Origin: Byssothecium circinans | Lineage: Eukaryota; Ascomycota; Dothideomycetes; Pleosporales; Massarinaceae | Direction of reading: 5' to 3' | Assembly: GCA_010015675.1 (NCBI GenBank) | Contig: ML976993.1 | Location: forward strand, 604,036-668,035 | Length of the DNA stretch: 64,000 nucleotides | Part shown: one piece after another, positions 12,023-23,093 of the stretch | How positions within the stretch are numbered: position 1 is the first letter of the stretch | Layout: every line of letters starts with the position of its first letter | Notes under the pieces: generated by a model | Database searches by the model: none | The model's input: only the letters and a program-made list of their open reading frames with translations | What the model was told of the DNA's origin: nothing | Program-made: the position numbers and the translations under genes

Positions 12023-14459
12023 TTAAGCTCCTCCCCCGGCCTCCGCCCCCTCGAAATTATCGTCCTTCCTCTCCAGCCTGGGGCTCAAAGGCGCAACATC
12101 CATCGCCAAAGCCGGCGCCACAGCCCCAATCAACGACTTCCGATGCGCCCTAGGACTCTTATCCAAGGTCTCCGTCGCGATCTCCACGACGCTGTGCTCC
12201 ACCCCCAGCCCCAGCCCCGCGCCCTCCCCTCCACGTCCATGCTCCTCGTCGCCATCCCCTTGATCCACGAGCCCGCGATTCATAAGCCTCAGCCCCATGA
12301 TCTGCTGCCTTAGATCATCGACGAAACCCCGCATCTCCACATACGGCAGACGCAGCGCCCCGCCATCTTCCCTCTCCCCCCTCGTCCCATACAGCACCAG
12401 CGCCGCCTCGAGGCATTTCTCCGCCTGCAACGCCTTCCCCAAGCGCCACCAGTTCTCGGCCGCCAGGACGGCCCAGAACGCGGCTTTGCGTCTCCGGGAG
12501 CCGAGCCGCAGCGCGCCGACGCCGGCGCGCACGGCGTAGCAGGCCGAGATGCGTTCGGTGAAGAGGCTCGCGCCCACGGCGCCCACGAGATGCATTTCCA
12601 GGATACGCGAGGCCCAGCGCGCAGCGTCGTCTGCGGCGGCGGGGCCGCGGAGACGCAGGAGCTCGAGGCCCAGCGCGAGGGTGCGCAGGGCGTAGTAGGG
12701 CGCTGCGCTGCGCTGGCGGTCCGTGTACGAGTACGACGCGGCCTCGATCCAGGCATCGATGTTTTCGACACGGGTCTTCGAGCCCGTGGGCCCTGTGATG
12801 GAGAGGGCGGATAGAGCGGCCATTTCGGCGGCGCCCGCGTAGTGGCGCCATGCTTTGTCGTTTTGGAAGTCGGTGCGTAAGATGTCGTAGGTGCTTAGGG
12901 CAAGCTTGTAGTCGCGCAGCATGAAGCAGTAATCGGCCAGTTTGCGCATGAGGGCTTCGGGCGCGTCGGGGCGGTAGAAGCCCTGGAGGCTGTCGTAGTT
13001 TGAGTTTGAGGACGTGGTTGACGAGGAAGAGGAGTTGCGCGAACTGCTGAAGGGCGTCCAGCGCTTGGAGAGCGACATGAAGCGGCCTGAGATGCCGCGG
13101 CGTCGGGCTAGCACTTGCTCGTTCCAGGTTGAGACTGCGCGTTCCATGTTGGGGACTATGGATTGCGCGACGAGTTCGCGGATGAAGGTGCGGAGGGCCG
13201 TGGTGTCCGAGTCGGGGAGGTAGGGGGTTGGGTCTGTGATTTCGTCGGCGACTTCTGGAAGAATGTTAGTTGGGAGAAGGGGATGGGGTGGATGGAGGTG
13301 TACCTCGCTTTTGGATCTCTGCTAGCTCTTCCGACGCAGACATCCATTCACAGGTTGGTAACCGCACGCTGTCGTCGTCTGAGGGTATGCATTGCTGGCT
13401 TTTTAATCGTAGTAGGTGGCAGTGTAGGCCGAAATGTCGTTTCATGGAGTCAAAGGTTTGATTTGATTTGGCAATGTCGCCTGTCTCTTCGTCGTGTATT
13501 AGGACGTAATAGCGGAGGAAGTCATTCTCCACCCACTGAGGGAACCTGAGATCGCCGTCGTGCTGTCTACTGTAGAGCCTTCTCAGCTCCTCTATTGGAT
13601 TTGCGTTGCGCGATGAGATGGCGATGACGCCGGCAACGGGATGTGCGAAGGTTTCGTGTGGTACCAAGGGAAGGCCTGATAATAGTCGCCGCAGGTACAA
13701 GGTGTAGAAGGGTGAGGTAGAGCTTTCCTGGACCTGGGGCTGGCCTTGGTTGAGGTAGTCTGCCACCATGTCCTGGGTATTGAACTCGGAGTATTGCAGA
13801 TGTCGATCCACCAGCTCTTCAATCTGATTTACGTCGCCTCCTACCCTCCGTGGCCGTATTGAGCTTGAGGATACTCTGCCACCCTCTCTTTTCCCATTCA
13901 TTGAATCCCTGCCTGGCATAGATGGGAGTCCGAGTCCCTCATTCACCCCCACAAACCGCACGCCAAAGTCCTCATAGCTCTTGCTCGCACCCACGCTGTC
14001 CCGTATTGTGACTTTTCCCGGTACCGACTCCCCAAAGGGCCGCAAAAGTTGTAATAACCCTCCTTCAAAGCCCTTGCCCCGTATTAACTCTTCCGTCTCC
14101 TGGTCCGCCAGAACAACGACATGCGGCGCAAAAGCCCTCTGTATCAATGTCCTATGCTCATCCGACACCCCCGGCGGCAGACTCCCCGGCGTTCCTGCGC
14201 CATTCCTCAACGTCGAGCCTGAGAATATCGAGCTTGGGGCTACCGTAGCCGTAGGCGTCGCCGATCCGGAGCTCGGGCGCGAACCAGATAATGTGGCCGT
14301 AGACTCGAACAGCTTATGCAGCGACGGATTTGACGTCCGGTATGGCAGCGAGGAGAGCGAGGAGGCCGGCGATGCGCGCTGTTTGGGCAGAATCATGGAC
14401 GTCTCCAGGTCGGCGGGATACTTGGGGGGCTTGGGCGTGCCATCTTGCGGCGGCGTCAT
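12023..14459 (-). CDS. TRS85: TRAPP complex subunit Trs85 / TRAPPC8, start uncertain
   Basis: Large subunit of the TRAPPIII tethering and Rab-GEF complex, acting in ER-Golgi traffic and autophagy. Exon 12023-13254 joins 13304-14459 across a 49-nt intron (donor GTACAC, CTAAC branch point, CAG), restoring the frame. The N-terminal part has the Trs85 signatures QRAFAPHVVVLAD, DFGVRFVGVNEGL, RRLLSGLPLVPHETFAHPV, GVIAISSRN and FPQWVENDFLRYYVLIHDEE. The second exon is helical-repeat in nature (KLADYCFMLRDYKLALSTYD). The first in-frame ATG is at 14459, but the frame stays open and protein-like upstream (RTFLARIHAGDPRNPVRIYKPPVG region, to ~14690) without an ATG, so an upstream exon is probably missing. 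One phase-compatible option is an ATG at 14765 spliced over 72 nt. The C-terminus is shorter than yeast Trs85 and Gly/Ala-rich. Confidence 0.85.
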
Positions 14460-14831
14460 GGGGACGGAGGTGGAGATGGGGGGCTCGGGCGGTGCGCCCA
14501 CGGGTGGTTTGTAGATGCGCACAGGGTTTCTGGGATCGCCGGCATGTATTCTGGCGAGAAATGTGCGGTTTTTGGTGGAGATGCGGGTGTGCAGCGGTTG
14601 GGTCTCGGTGGTGATGTGGAAAGGTGACGATGGCTGATGCGGCCGCTGCGCTTTCTGACTGGACGAGGCCGCAAACCTCCATCACCACGACAAACCTCAC
14701 CACTACCGTCGCTGGTCAATCTTCTATTACATTATCGTCTTTCCGGACCGCCAATACATTTTCATGGTGCCTTACTCGTCGTTTGCGAGGTGTCTCACTC
14801 CCAAACCGTCTATATTGACTTTGACCCATGA
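14460..14831. promoter_or_regulatory. Compact divergent promoter, TRS85 / CCA1-TTI2
   Basis: At most ~370 bp separate the two opposing coding regions, and probably less if Trs85 has an upstream exon. Both transcripts must start inside or overlap here. No clear TATA box. Confidence 0.5.
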
Positions 14832-14896
14832 ATGTCGATGAGTCGTGCCTTCCATCTTTGTTCACCGCGAGCAAATTTGTTAGCGCTCAGGTTTAA
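14828..14896 (+). promoter_or_regulatory. Overlapping upstream ORF (22 codons) on CCA1-TTI2
   Basis: An ATG at 14828 lies only four bases before the main ATG (14832), in another frame. It runs 22 codons to a TAA at 14894-14896, inside the presequence coding region. Any ribosome that uses it misses the first CCA1 start. No ATG occurs between its stop and the in-frame CCA1 Met47 at 14970. Whether the mRNA includes 14828 is unknown. Confidence 0.5.
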
Positions 14897-17856
14897 CAGT
14901 CTCTCACCACGGCTTTCACTTCATCAACCCACGTATTCCATCTCCAGGCCTTTTCTTCATTACTGTCGTATGCCTACGTCACGACAATCTTCACCCATAT
15001 CACGAGAGGAGCCGAGCCCGAAGAGGCGCAAAATTGACCCGCCGCAACCTCGATACATTCGACCGTACGGCACCATGGCTCCTCAGTCAGATTCTAAATC
15101 AAATCCAACGACCTTTGAGTTGACTGAAAGCGAGACTCAACTACGCGAGCTGCTTCTTGGCGTCGCGACCTACATCGACAATGATTCGTCGAGTGCATCG
15201 ACCAGCAAAGAAGTTCCCGCTGAGCTTGCAAAAGAGAAGATCGTCTTGCGCTGGACAGGTGGCTGGGTGCGCGACAAGCTGCTGGGGGTTGGAAGTCAGG
15301 ATGTTGACGTCGCCATCAACAAGATGACCGGCGAGCAGTTTGGGCTCAAGATGCTCGAGTACCTGAAAATCCCTGGAAAGATCGAGGAGCACGGGCTCAA
15401 CAAGCATGAGGGGGAGAGGATTGTGTCGGGCCTGCACACCATCAAGGCCAATCCAGAGGCGTCGAAGAACCTCGAGACGGCGACTATCCGCATCATGGGA
15501 ATCGATCTAGACCTTGTCAACTTGCGGAAAGAGACTTACAACGAGGTCAGCCGTAATCCGGAGATGGAGTTTGGTACTGCTGAAGAAGATGCTATGCGAC
15601 GTGATGCTACCGTGAACGCCATGTTCTACAATCTCAACACGCAGAGAATTGAGGATCTGACTGGGCGTGGCTTCGAAGATATGGCCGCGAAGATCATCAG
15701 AACACCACTGGAGCCGTATCAAACGTTCAAAGATGATCCACTGCGAGTATTGCGGCTGATCCGGTTCGCCAGCCGGCTCAACTACACCATTGAGCCACAC
15801 ACTGCTGCGGCTATGGGCAATGCAGACATCCAGCAAGCCTTGAAGGTTAAGATCAAGCGGGAGAGAGTTGGCGTTGAGCTGGAGAAAATGCTGCGAGGAC
15901 CAGATCCCTGCATGGCCCTCGCTCTTATCAACGAGTTTGGACTGTATGTACCACGCCGCGGTATTCCTCTATAGGACTTTCATTGACCTTTTGCTGTCTA
16001 GGTACGACACCATCTTCACCGACCCCACTCGAGAGCTTCCATCCAAGCCTGACCTTGACTATTTCGTTCCGGCTTACGAATTCGTCAATTCTGTCAGGAC
16101 CGCTAGTGACGGCACCTCCACAGTCTCGGAACATCTACTACGAAATGCAGACGAATGGGTACGTCAGTTGAAAAGAAACGTCTCTGCGCATCTCGACTAA
16201 CACTGAGCTGCAGTATTTAGCATGGATGTGCGCTGCGGTGATGCCCTGGGCCGACACACCACAGATTCCCAACTCCAAGCCATCGCGACCCCCGTACCAC
16301 GCTGCCTATCTAGTTGCCCAAGAAGGTTTTAAAGCACCGAACAAGATATGTGACGTCATTGCTTCCTCTCTCGACCATAGCGATGAAATCCAAAACTTGG
16401 TAGACCGTTGCCCGAAAGAGCGTGACACGTTGGGTATGGCGATTCGGAGATGGGGGGCGGTACGTAATCCTCTGGTTCATCAACTAGCTGCCTGATGTGG
16501 CCTTTTGACACCCATGTGGATGACTCTGTCTAACTTTGTTTTGCAGACTTGGAGGACTCAAGTCCTGTTCTCACTAATCTACGAGATAGTGCTCGGATCG
16601 GTATCGAGAGAGAGTACGTTGTTCCTTATCAAACCGAGTTTTTCTGACGACCTCCAGGTATTTTGAACAACTACACTGCTTTCTTGAATCTGCTTGTCAA
16701 AGAAGATCTTCTCGCAGCCGACACCTTCAAGCCACTAGTCAACGGCAAGGAGCTCGCGAAAGCCATGAGCATCAAGCCCGGCCCTTGGATGAGAGATGCC
16801 CTCGACGTAGTCATGGCATGGCAGCTCCGGAACCCCGACATCACGGACCCTGCTCAAGCCATCGAAGAGGTCAAGAAGTCTAGGAACAGTGAGCTTCCCT
16901 CTCGACTCATTGCGCATTTTCTCTCGCTTACCATACCGCCTTTCTTCGCGCAGACTAGCTCTTCCCCCTCCACAAAGTTCAATGATGGGAATGGAAAACC
17001 ATGGAAGTGCCCCAAGAACGAGTACTTTCTGGATCTATTGCAATGGAGTCTGAAGAATGCCGGAGAGCAGGATGTCAAAAATAACATGCACTTCATCCGC
17101 CCACCCATTATGGAAATGCTAGATGATGCCGATCTAGCATGGCGAGCGAGAGCTTGTAGTCTCGTCAAACTCCTCATCGAATCCGCGTCTCCCGACTTCC
17201 TCACTAACCACGGTTACGACAAAATGTTCGAAACAGAACTCTTCCCCTTCTTCAACTTCCTACCCAGATTAACCCCGGAATCCGAGTCCATCGTTCTGCT
17301 CGAACAAACCTTCCCCGCCTTGATCGCTCTATACCATGCCACCAAAAGAGACGAAAAGTTCCTCGATCGAATGGTTCGCGACGGCGTCCTAGCGCCTCTC
17401 CACCATTTTCCTACCCCTGGTACATATCCCAACCTCGCTACCCTTTTACTCACTCAACTTTCCACACTCGTCGACTTGCTGAAGATCAATTCTGTCAAAC
17501 ACATCCAATCTATCCTCCCCCTTCTTGGCATCATCATACAAGACCCCCTCACCGCATCCCATCCGCCATTACTGCTCGCCGCGATAAAGGCCACACAGAG
17601 TGTCATCTCGAACGGGTGGCTGAGGTTCGATGCTGCTCGCTGCATGGAGGTATACGCCTGGGTGTGCAAGGCGTGGATTAATTGCGTTGAATTCAATAAA
17701 GCGGCGCATCTTGAGGACATTAAGGTTGAGTTGAGGAAACTCGTGGGTATGGTGGATGCACTGTTATCTCAACATGATAACGAGGATGTGAGGAAGACTT
17801 GGGAAGTGGAGAGGGAACGGGCTGGTGGACGGGAGGTGTGGGAAGGGCTATTTTAA
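14832..17856 (+). CDS. CCA1: CCA-adding tRNA nucleotidyltransferase fused to a Tti2-like domain, 926 aa
   Basis: Exons 14832-15943, 16002-16158, 16214-16459, 16547-16613 and 16658-17856; phases agree throughout. Residues 1-46 are an Arg/Ser-rich, acid-free mitochondrial-type presequence. Further in-frame starts are Met47 (14970) and Met82 (15075, CACCATGG), as in yeast Cca1, whose alternative starts sort it to mitochondria, cytosol and nucleus. PKRRKID (~63-69) could be a nuclear signal. The class II nucleotidyltransferase motifs are present: LRWTGGWVRD, the metal-binding pair D157/D159 (QDVDV), and RRDATVNAMFYN. CCA1 similarity ends near residue 600 (AIEEVKKS). From ~611 to the stop the sequence matches Tti2, the TTT-complex cochaperone of PIKK kinases: LIAHFLSLTIPPFFAQ, RLTPESESI, INSVKHIQSILPLLG, SHPPLLLAAIKATQ. 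No stop or intron is needed between the parts. See the findings for an intron-like element at the junction. Confidence 0.88.
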
Positions 17857-19046
17857 GCAACCACGTCGTGCCGGTGGTGCTCGATGGAGAAGTTGAGTGA
17901 GGTAGCTAGAACATGGCCTAATCAAGTTGAGTGGGATAAAATCACGATTCGAATCATGGCGAAACCGCCCCCCCCCCCCCCCCCCCCCGCGCTTTAAAGA
18001 GACTTAGCCGAACGTAAGCGTGCAGTACCGCGATGCATTTTCTGCATGCTTTCCTTGACCGCTCGCTCTCTATGTCATCATCTTTCCTCTCGCTATGTAC
18101 ACGGTCCATTGTAGTCCTAGGTATAGGTATACAAATTCCATGCCTTCCAACTTCCCTCCACGGTCAAATATCACGGACTCTTACGAAAACCCACCAACGC
18201 AAACCATCTATCTTGGCCTGCTTCAGGAAGCCTCACTGGCCCTCACATTTTAGTCGCACACATACAACGAATGAACGACATCAAAGACAACTCAAAACAT
18301 CCACAAAGAAACCCTAGATAACCGAAATCCGATCCGAATCCGAATCCGAATCCACAACAAACATTTTCGGCTTCTATCGATCAGAGAGCTCCAGGGCCCA
18401 GACTAGAGGAATGTAGTGTATTTTCGTTGTACCTATACTTATACCTATATTGGGAAAAGCGAAACGATCTGGTAATAATGGTGCTTTGATGTACTGTACT
18501 GTAGATATGGAACGAAGAACCAGCAAACCAGTACCTCGTTGAGACTGACGGCTCGGCTCGGCTCGGCTGGTTGGTTTGGGCATTTTGGTACAGTACAGGA
18601 CAGTGTAGTGCATCAAGGTAGAGAGAAGCTGGGATCGTTTGATGGATTTGCTTGCATTATCTACCTCCATTACCCATCTCCAACTCCATCTCCGGCTATT
18701 TCTCCTCTTCGAACATGCGGGCCGACATCGACATCGACATCGACACCGTGTGCCCGTGCGTGGTAATGATAATACATGAATTTCGAATTTTCGTTCAGTT
18801 CCATGTAGCCGAGCCAGCTTATCAACTTAGGAGAGAGACATGATTGCATCGTCCAAAAGCACACATCCATCCATCAGGTATGTACGTTTTCCAACTTCTC
18901 AACGAAACGGGTGGATTCGGCGATTGTGTCATCGACTCTCTTAATCCCCACTCTCCAAGTCCATAGCTCTTCACACTTGTCTACCTCACCTACCATACCA
19001 ATATGCACCCTCACCTCCCAATTCCCTCCAACTTATATAAATTGCA
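17857..19046. other. 1.2-kb intergenic region with short tandem repeats
   Basis: No supported gene. It contains the C21 tract (separate entry) and short tandem runs: CCGAAT near 18331-18352, CGGCT near 18549-18570, and CGACAT x3 at 18723-18742. Small open frames follow these repeats and are not convincing. Confidence 0.5.
17968..17988. repeat. Homopolymer C21
   Basis: An uninterrupted run of 21 C about 110 bp after the CCA1-TTI2 stop codon. Such runs are rare in the rest of the window and prone to length error in sequencing, so the exact length is doubtful. Confidence 0.9.
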
Positions 19047-20143
19047 TCACATATCCACATACACACCTGCAATCATCCAACCTTCAACGCACCAGCCACG
19101 CAATGAATGACCCCTCCTCTCCCCCATCCCCCAAGGCCCATTCATTCTCCAGCAGTCAAATACCCCCCCCGAAGACCTCCGCTTCCCCACCCGCTCCGTA
19201 AGACTCGCCCCGTAACGCACACCCTCGCACTCCCGTCTCTGCGCGCAACACTCCATACACGAGGTGAAATCATACGTCACGAAGCGAGTGAACGTTGCGA
19301 CGGATCGGCTCTGTTTGTGAGTCGCCGGTGGCGGGAACGCCGCGGCGACATGTGATGTCGAAGGCCGTTTTTTATTACCAGAAGAGGAGGAGGGTGAGGT
19401 ATAGGGGTTGGGGATATTGTGGGGGGTCGGGTTGACGGCGGGGGTGCAGAGGAAGGCTGCCATGCCGGTTGTGCCTGATGTTACAGGGCAGAGGCGTTGT
19501 TCGCCGTCGTCGGGGTCGGGTTCGGGGTCAAGGACTTTGGTGTTGGTGTCGGTGTCGTGTTTGGTGTTTGGTTTTTGTGAGTGTGGTGTTCGTTCCCTGT
19601 TATCGAAGTATAGGGACTGGGGATACGCGCTCGTTATTCATGGTAGCGTAGTACCCACCTACTCACTCCCCTGTGATGTCTCCGGCGATGAAGAGAATAA
19701 ATACGGCAGCCGCAGATGATGAATTTTTCTTCATTCAATGCCCGAGATGTGTTTTCGCCTCTTCCAACCCTTTTCTTCCCGGGGAAGGAGTCCGGATGTA
19801 TCGCTCGATTCTTGTTTCGCCAGTTCGGACTAGAGAAGGAGGACGCTTCGAGTTCTTGGGCTCTCATTGTAGGTTGCGCGTATGGTTGGTCCATGGGATC
19901 AACCCAAAGGCCTCCGGCGTCTCTCACAATTTCTGCTGCAGCGCTGTCTTCGCGTCCCCGTGGTAAATCGTGGGGCGACTCGGAGCTGGGATTGAATCTG
20001 CGGTTTGATGGTGCAGTAGCCGCGTAGTCAAGATCAATGGCGGGATCCGCTGGTCTTCTATTGCACCGTCTCTTTCTCTCTTCATATCCAGACGTATCCG
20101 ATCTTTCTGGAACCATGAGATCATTTTTCCAGTTATACGCCAA
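19047..20143 (-). CDS. Putative single-pass membrane protein with apple/PAN-like ectodomain
   Basis: The layout matches fungal apple-domain membrane proteins: a cytoplasmic Pro/acid-rich part (AAAEIVRDAGGLWVDP), a short hydrophobic span (SAAAVFILFIAGDI), then a Ser/Thr/Pro stalk and a C-terminal Cys region (LCPVTSGTTG, SCMECCAQRRECEGVRYGAS, FDCW) like the PAN pattern C-x2-CA-x(n)-C-x-GV. Model 1 (328 aa) has exons 19769-20143, 19667-19728 and 19047-19596; its first intron is only 40 nt with a weak GTTGGA donor. Model 2 (205 aa) starts at 19734 (MKKNSSS), treats the hydrophobic stretch as a signal peptide and needs only the 70-nt GTGAGT intron 19597-19666. That second intron is convincing: it restores the frame exactly. 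The real start, and whether the N-terminal exon belongs, are open. Confidence 0.55.
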
Positions 20144-21210
20144 CTGTTGTCGGATTTAAGCCAAACCGCCTCATCGTTACCCCTGCATGGCGGCCTTCAG
20201 GTCATCCCAAGTGTTGCGGCTCACTTCAGACCGCATACAGTAAGACTGGGGTTCATCATCCCGCTGGACTGCGCGTCCAATGGGGTTCTACAGAGGCTTA
20301 AACACAACAGAATGTTGCGCAGACTTCCTGTGTGTTGCCATGAAGTCTCAGCTATATTGTTGATCTCGAGATGCAACAATCGCTCGGGAGTTCGTCGATT
20401 GGGTAGTTCTACCACGGTGGTGCAATTCTCACTTTAGCATCCCCCTCCAGAATTTCGCACAGCGCTAGGTACCCCAGGCACCACCACCGGCCTTCACTAA
20501 CCCAACACAAAATCGCTAAATTAAAACAATGGCGCATAAACGGGTTCCCCGGATGGTGTCGAAGTTCCCAGCCAATGAGCGCTGGTTTCCCCCACGGCAC
20601 GCGCAGGGCGGCTGAACGACCCATGCACTCCAATGAATGCACGCCTCTCCTTCCGGCATCGCGTACTCGAAAACCTGGAATGCGCAAAGGAGAATGCCGA
20701 TATAGCCTGGCCAGAAAAGTCGTCATACATACGCGTAGATAGGAAGTCTTGGAAGCGACGGAACGAATCAAGGAAAGAGAAAGACACTTGATAAGATGGA
20801 TGCGGGGCTGCGGGTTGGCGGAAAGAGAGTGGAGTGACTTGAGATGTTTATGTATGTTTTTTATTGAACTTCGAAGCGTATTTAGCGGGTATTACAAGGT
20901 GTGTATGGACAAAGTGGACTTGTGTGTCGCCATAACAAATGCGCGGCCGGGCTTGCGACGAAGCTCCAGCGTCCCAAAATCATCTAATGAATCGTCAACC
21001 ATAAACAGAAAGATGAAGTATGCAACTCCGGAAAATGCAATGCAGATGCACGCAGAGAGAAAGGCAAAAGGAGACCCAGAGAGAAAGAAAAAAGCATCAT
21101 GCTCGGCGAAACGCCAGTTTTTGCCGCCCGTAGAAAAACATCCAAAGTGCGCCCCGGGTATCATGCAAACATATAAGACAAGGATTGTACAGAATTCGAA
21201 TCGTATTGTA
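20144..21210. other. Intergenic region
   Basis: No supported gene. A 165-codon + frame at 20749-21246 overlaps the 3' end of the four-TM gene on the other strand and has no domain or fungal codon pattern. The A-rich stretch 20980-21110 could be 3' UTR of the minus-strand gene. Confidence 0.45.
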
Positions 21211-22135
21211 TTAGGGCTGGCGGCCGGTGACGCCAAAGCTCATTGAACGCTTCTTCTCGTAATCACCTTTGAAGTGCGGAGGTCGATATTTTGTGGGTAG
21301 GTAGGAGGAGGTCGCGAGGGAAACGACGACGGCCAGCTCAGTCGCAGCAGCGGCAATGGCGAGATAGAATGCGACGCCCTGGGGTATTGTTAGCTGTGGC
21401 GTACATGGCCGGTTAGAATAGTTCGCCTACCTGCTCTTCGCAGACGGCGCGGTATTGGTACCGCCCGTTGCTCATGACATTCTGGTTGGTACAGGAGTAC
21501 CTGCCCAAGCTGGCTTTGTTCTTCCGATCGAGGAGCGTGAAGGCAGTAATGGCAGCTCCCCACATGACGACGCTGAAACAGCCGCCTAGCATGCGGAAGA
21601 GATTACCTGAGCGGGCTGGGCGGCGGAACGAGCGTCGGAAGGCGAGAGCAATGTTCGTGACCGAGGCGATGAAGTTGCCCAGGGCGACGGCAAGCAGAAT
21701 CAGCGTCGGGTAGAGGTTCGTTCGCGCCGGCCAGGTCATGGGCAGCTCGCCCTTGCGGAGGTCGAGGTAGCGGTTGCCGCGACGTATCTCGAGCGTGTGC
21801 ACCAGGAAGACAATGACGGCGCCGCTGAGCACGACAACGAGCAATCGCAGGCCAGATCGCAGGCGACTGAGCCAATGCGAGTTCCAGCCGGCAGAGACAT
21901 CGGAGAACATGGGCAGGCGCACGCCGAGGAAGCGTGCTGGTGACGGCGAGGGCGACTTTCCGTGGTGCTTCGCGCGTTCGCGTCCGCCGTAGTCCTCCGG
22001 GATCGAGTCGAAGGATGGGCCTGCTGGAGTCGTGGCCGAGAAGGTTGATATGGAGGACGAGGTCGGCTGTTGATGGCGATCGATGGTGCGGCGGCGAGGT
22101 CTGATAGAGGTCGAGACGTAAGCGCCTCCTACCAT
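21211..22135 (-). CDS. Four-transmembrane protein of unknown function, 290 aa
   Basis: Exons 21431-22135 and 21211-21378, with a 52-nt intron (GTAGGC, GCTAAC branch, CCAG) whose removal gives CEEQ-GVAFYLAIAAAA. The first ~90 residues are basic and Ser-rich (RPRRRTIDRHQQ) and probably cytoplasmic. Four hydrophobic segments follow: LLVVVLSGAVIVFLVH, TLILLAVALGNFIASV, GGCFSVVMWGAAITAF, and GVAFYLAIAAAATELAVVVSL after a Cys-containing loop. This is a MARVEL-like four-helix topology with the loop Cys between TM3 and TM4. I do not recognise a named family. The start at 22135 is preferred because the further 144 in-frame codons upstream read as a Pro/His/Ser-rich leader. Confidence 0.8.
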
Positions 22136-23093
22136 AGCCGTTGGTGGTTGGTGTCTCCGAAGCAGCTCAGTAGGTTGGAGCTCTCCGCTAGCTGGGTGAC
22201 GACGCTGCGGGCAACAGGGTCGTGATCCCAGCGTCGGTTCGTGGAGGCGGTGGGATTGCTGGGGAGCGCGGCTATGACGGCGCTGGGGGGAAATATGGGT
22301 ACATGTATGTTTGAGAAAAGTTGGCAGAAAAGACAGGCTGGTGTGGGTGGTTGAGAAGTCCGAAGGTCGCGATGCGGCCAGGGGCGCAATCCGCTTATAC
22401 CAAAAGCGGAGGGCTGTGCGCGGCTTGGACTGGGTGAATAACAGCCGGGGTGGTAACGGGTTATTTTCGCTATCCCTGAATGCTGCGATGGTTCCCCATG
22501 CTGATCTTGATGGCGTCTGGGGAGAGAGAATACATAGTGACAGCGACCGGCAGCGGCTTGGAGTCAATTAATTCGATTCAATCTTCAATTGCCGTGGCGG
22601 CTGCTTCCCGTCAAGCACAAGCAATGAAGCCACTGCTAAAGCCACAACACGCGGCGCGTCTCTTGGCAGCCATAGATGATTGGCTGGGGGTTTTGAAACA
22701 CACCCAGAGTTGGCCACAACCAGCACTGGCAGTCTGGCAGTCTGGCACCTGCTCGCCTTCTCGGTATATTCTCGAGTCTCACCGGAGCTCTATACATTAC
22801 ATTATTCCTCGGACATTTTATCGGGCAATACAGTACACTCGCTCGTGTGATTCAATCGTCATAGACTTTTCGCACACCACCACACCACCTCGTCACTCTT
22901 CCCGTTCTATCCCTGCCCTGCCATACCTGCTGTAAGTATAGCCCCGCAACGGCTCGCAATACCTGCTGCAGGTTGCGGCGTCGCAAGCACATTGAAAAGA
23001 ATGGAGCGACGCCGTCATGCCATGTTCAGCGACCAGGGTCTGCGGGCCGTCGCAACGCACGCAGGTGTTTCGTCTTGGGTCGGGCTTACTAGA
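22136..23093. other. Intergenic region
   Basis: Likely promoter and leader of the four-TM gene, then sequence with no supported gene. Small + frames at 22480-22935 lack features. Confidence 0.45.

Noticed and set aside
18374..18870. Two minus-strand frames of 60-100 codons
   Set aside because: Driven by short tandem repeats (CGGCT, CGACAT), no domain, no splice support.
20749..21246. 165-codon + frame
   Set aside because: Overlaps the 3' end of the four-TM gene on the other strand, low-complexity Lys/Arg/Ser composition, no domain.
22136..22567. 144-residue N-terminal extension of the four-TM protein
   Set aside because: Open in frame but Pro/His/Ser-rich without conserved features; the ATG at 22135 is preferred as the start.
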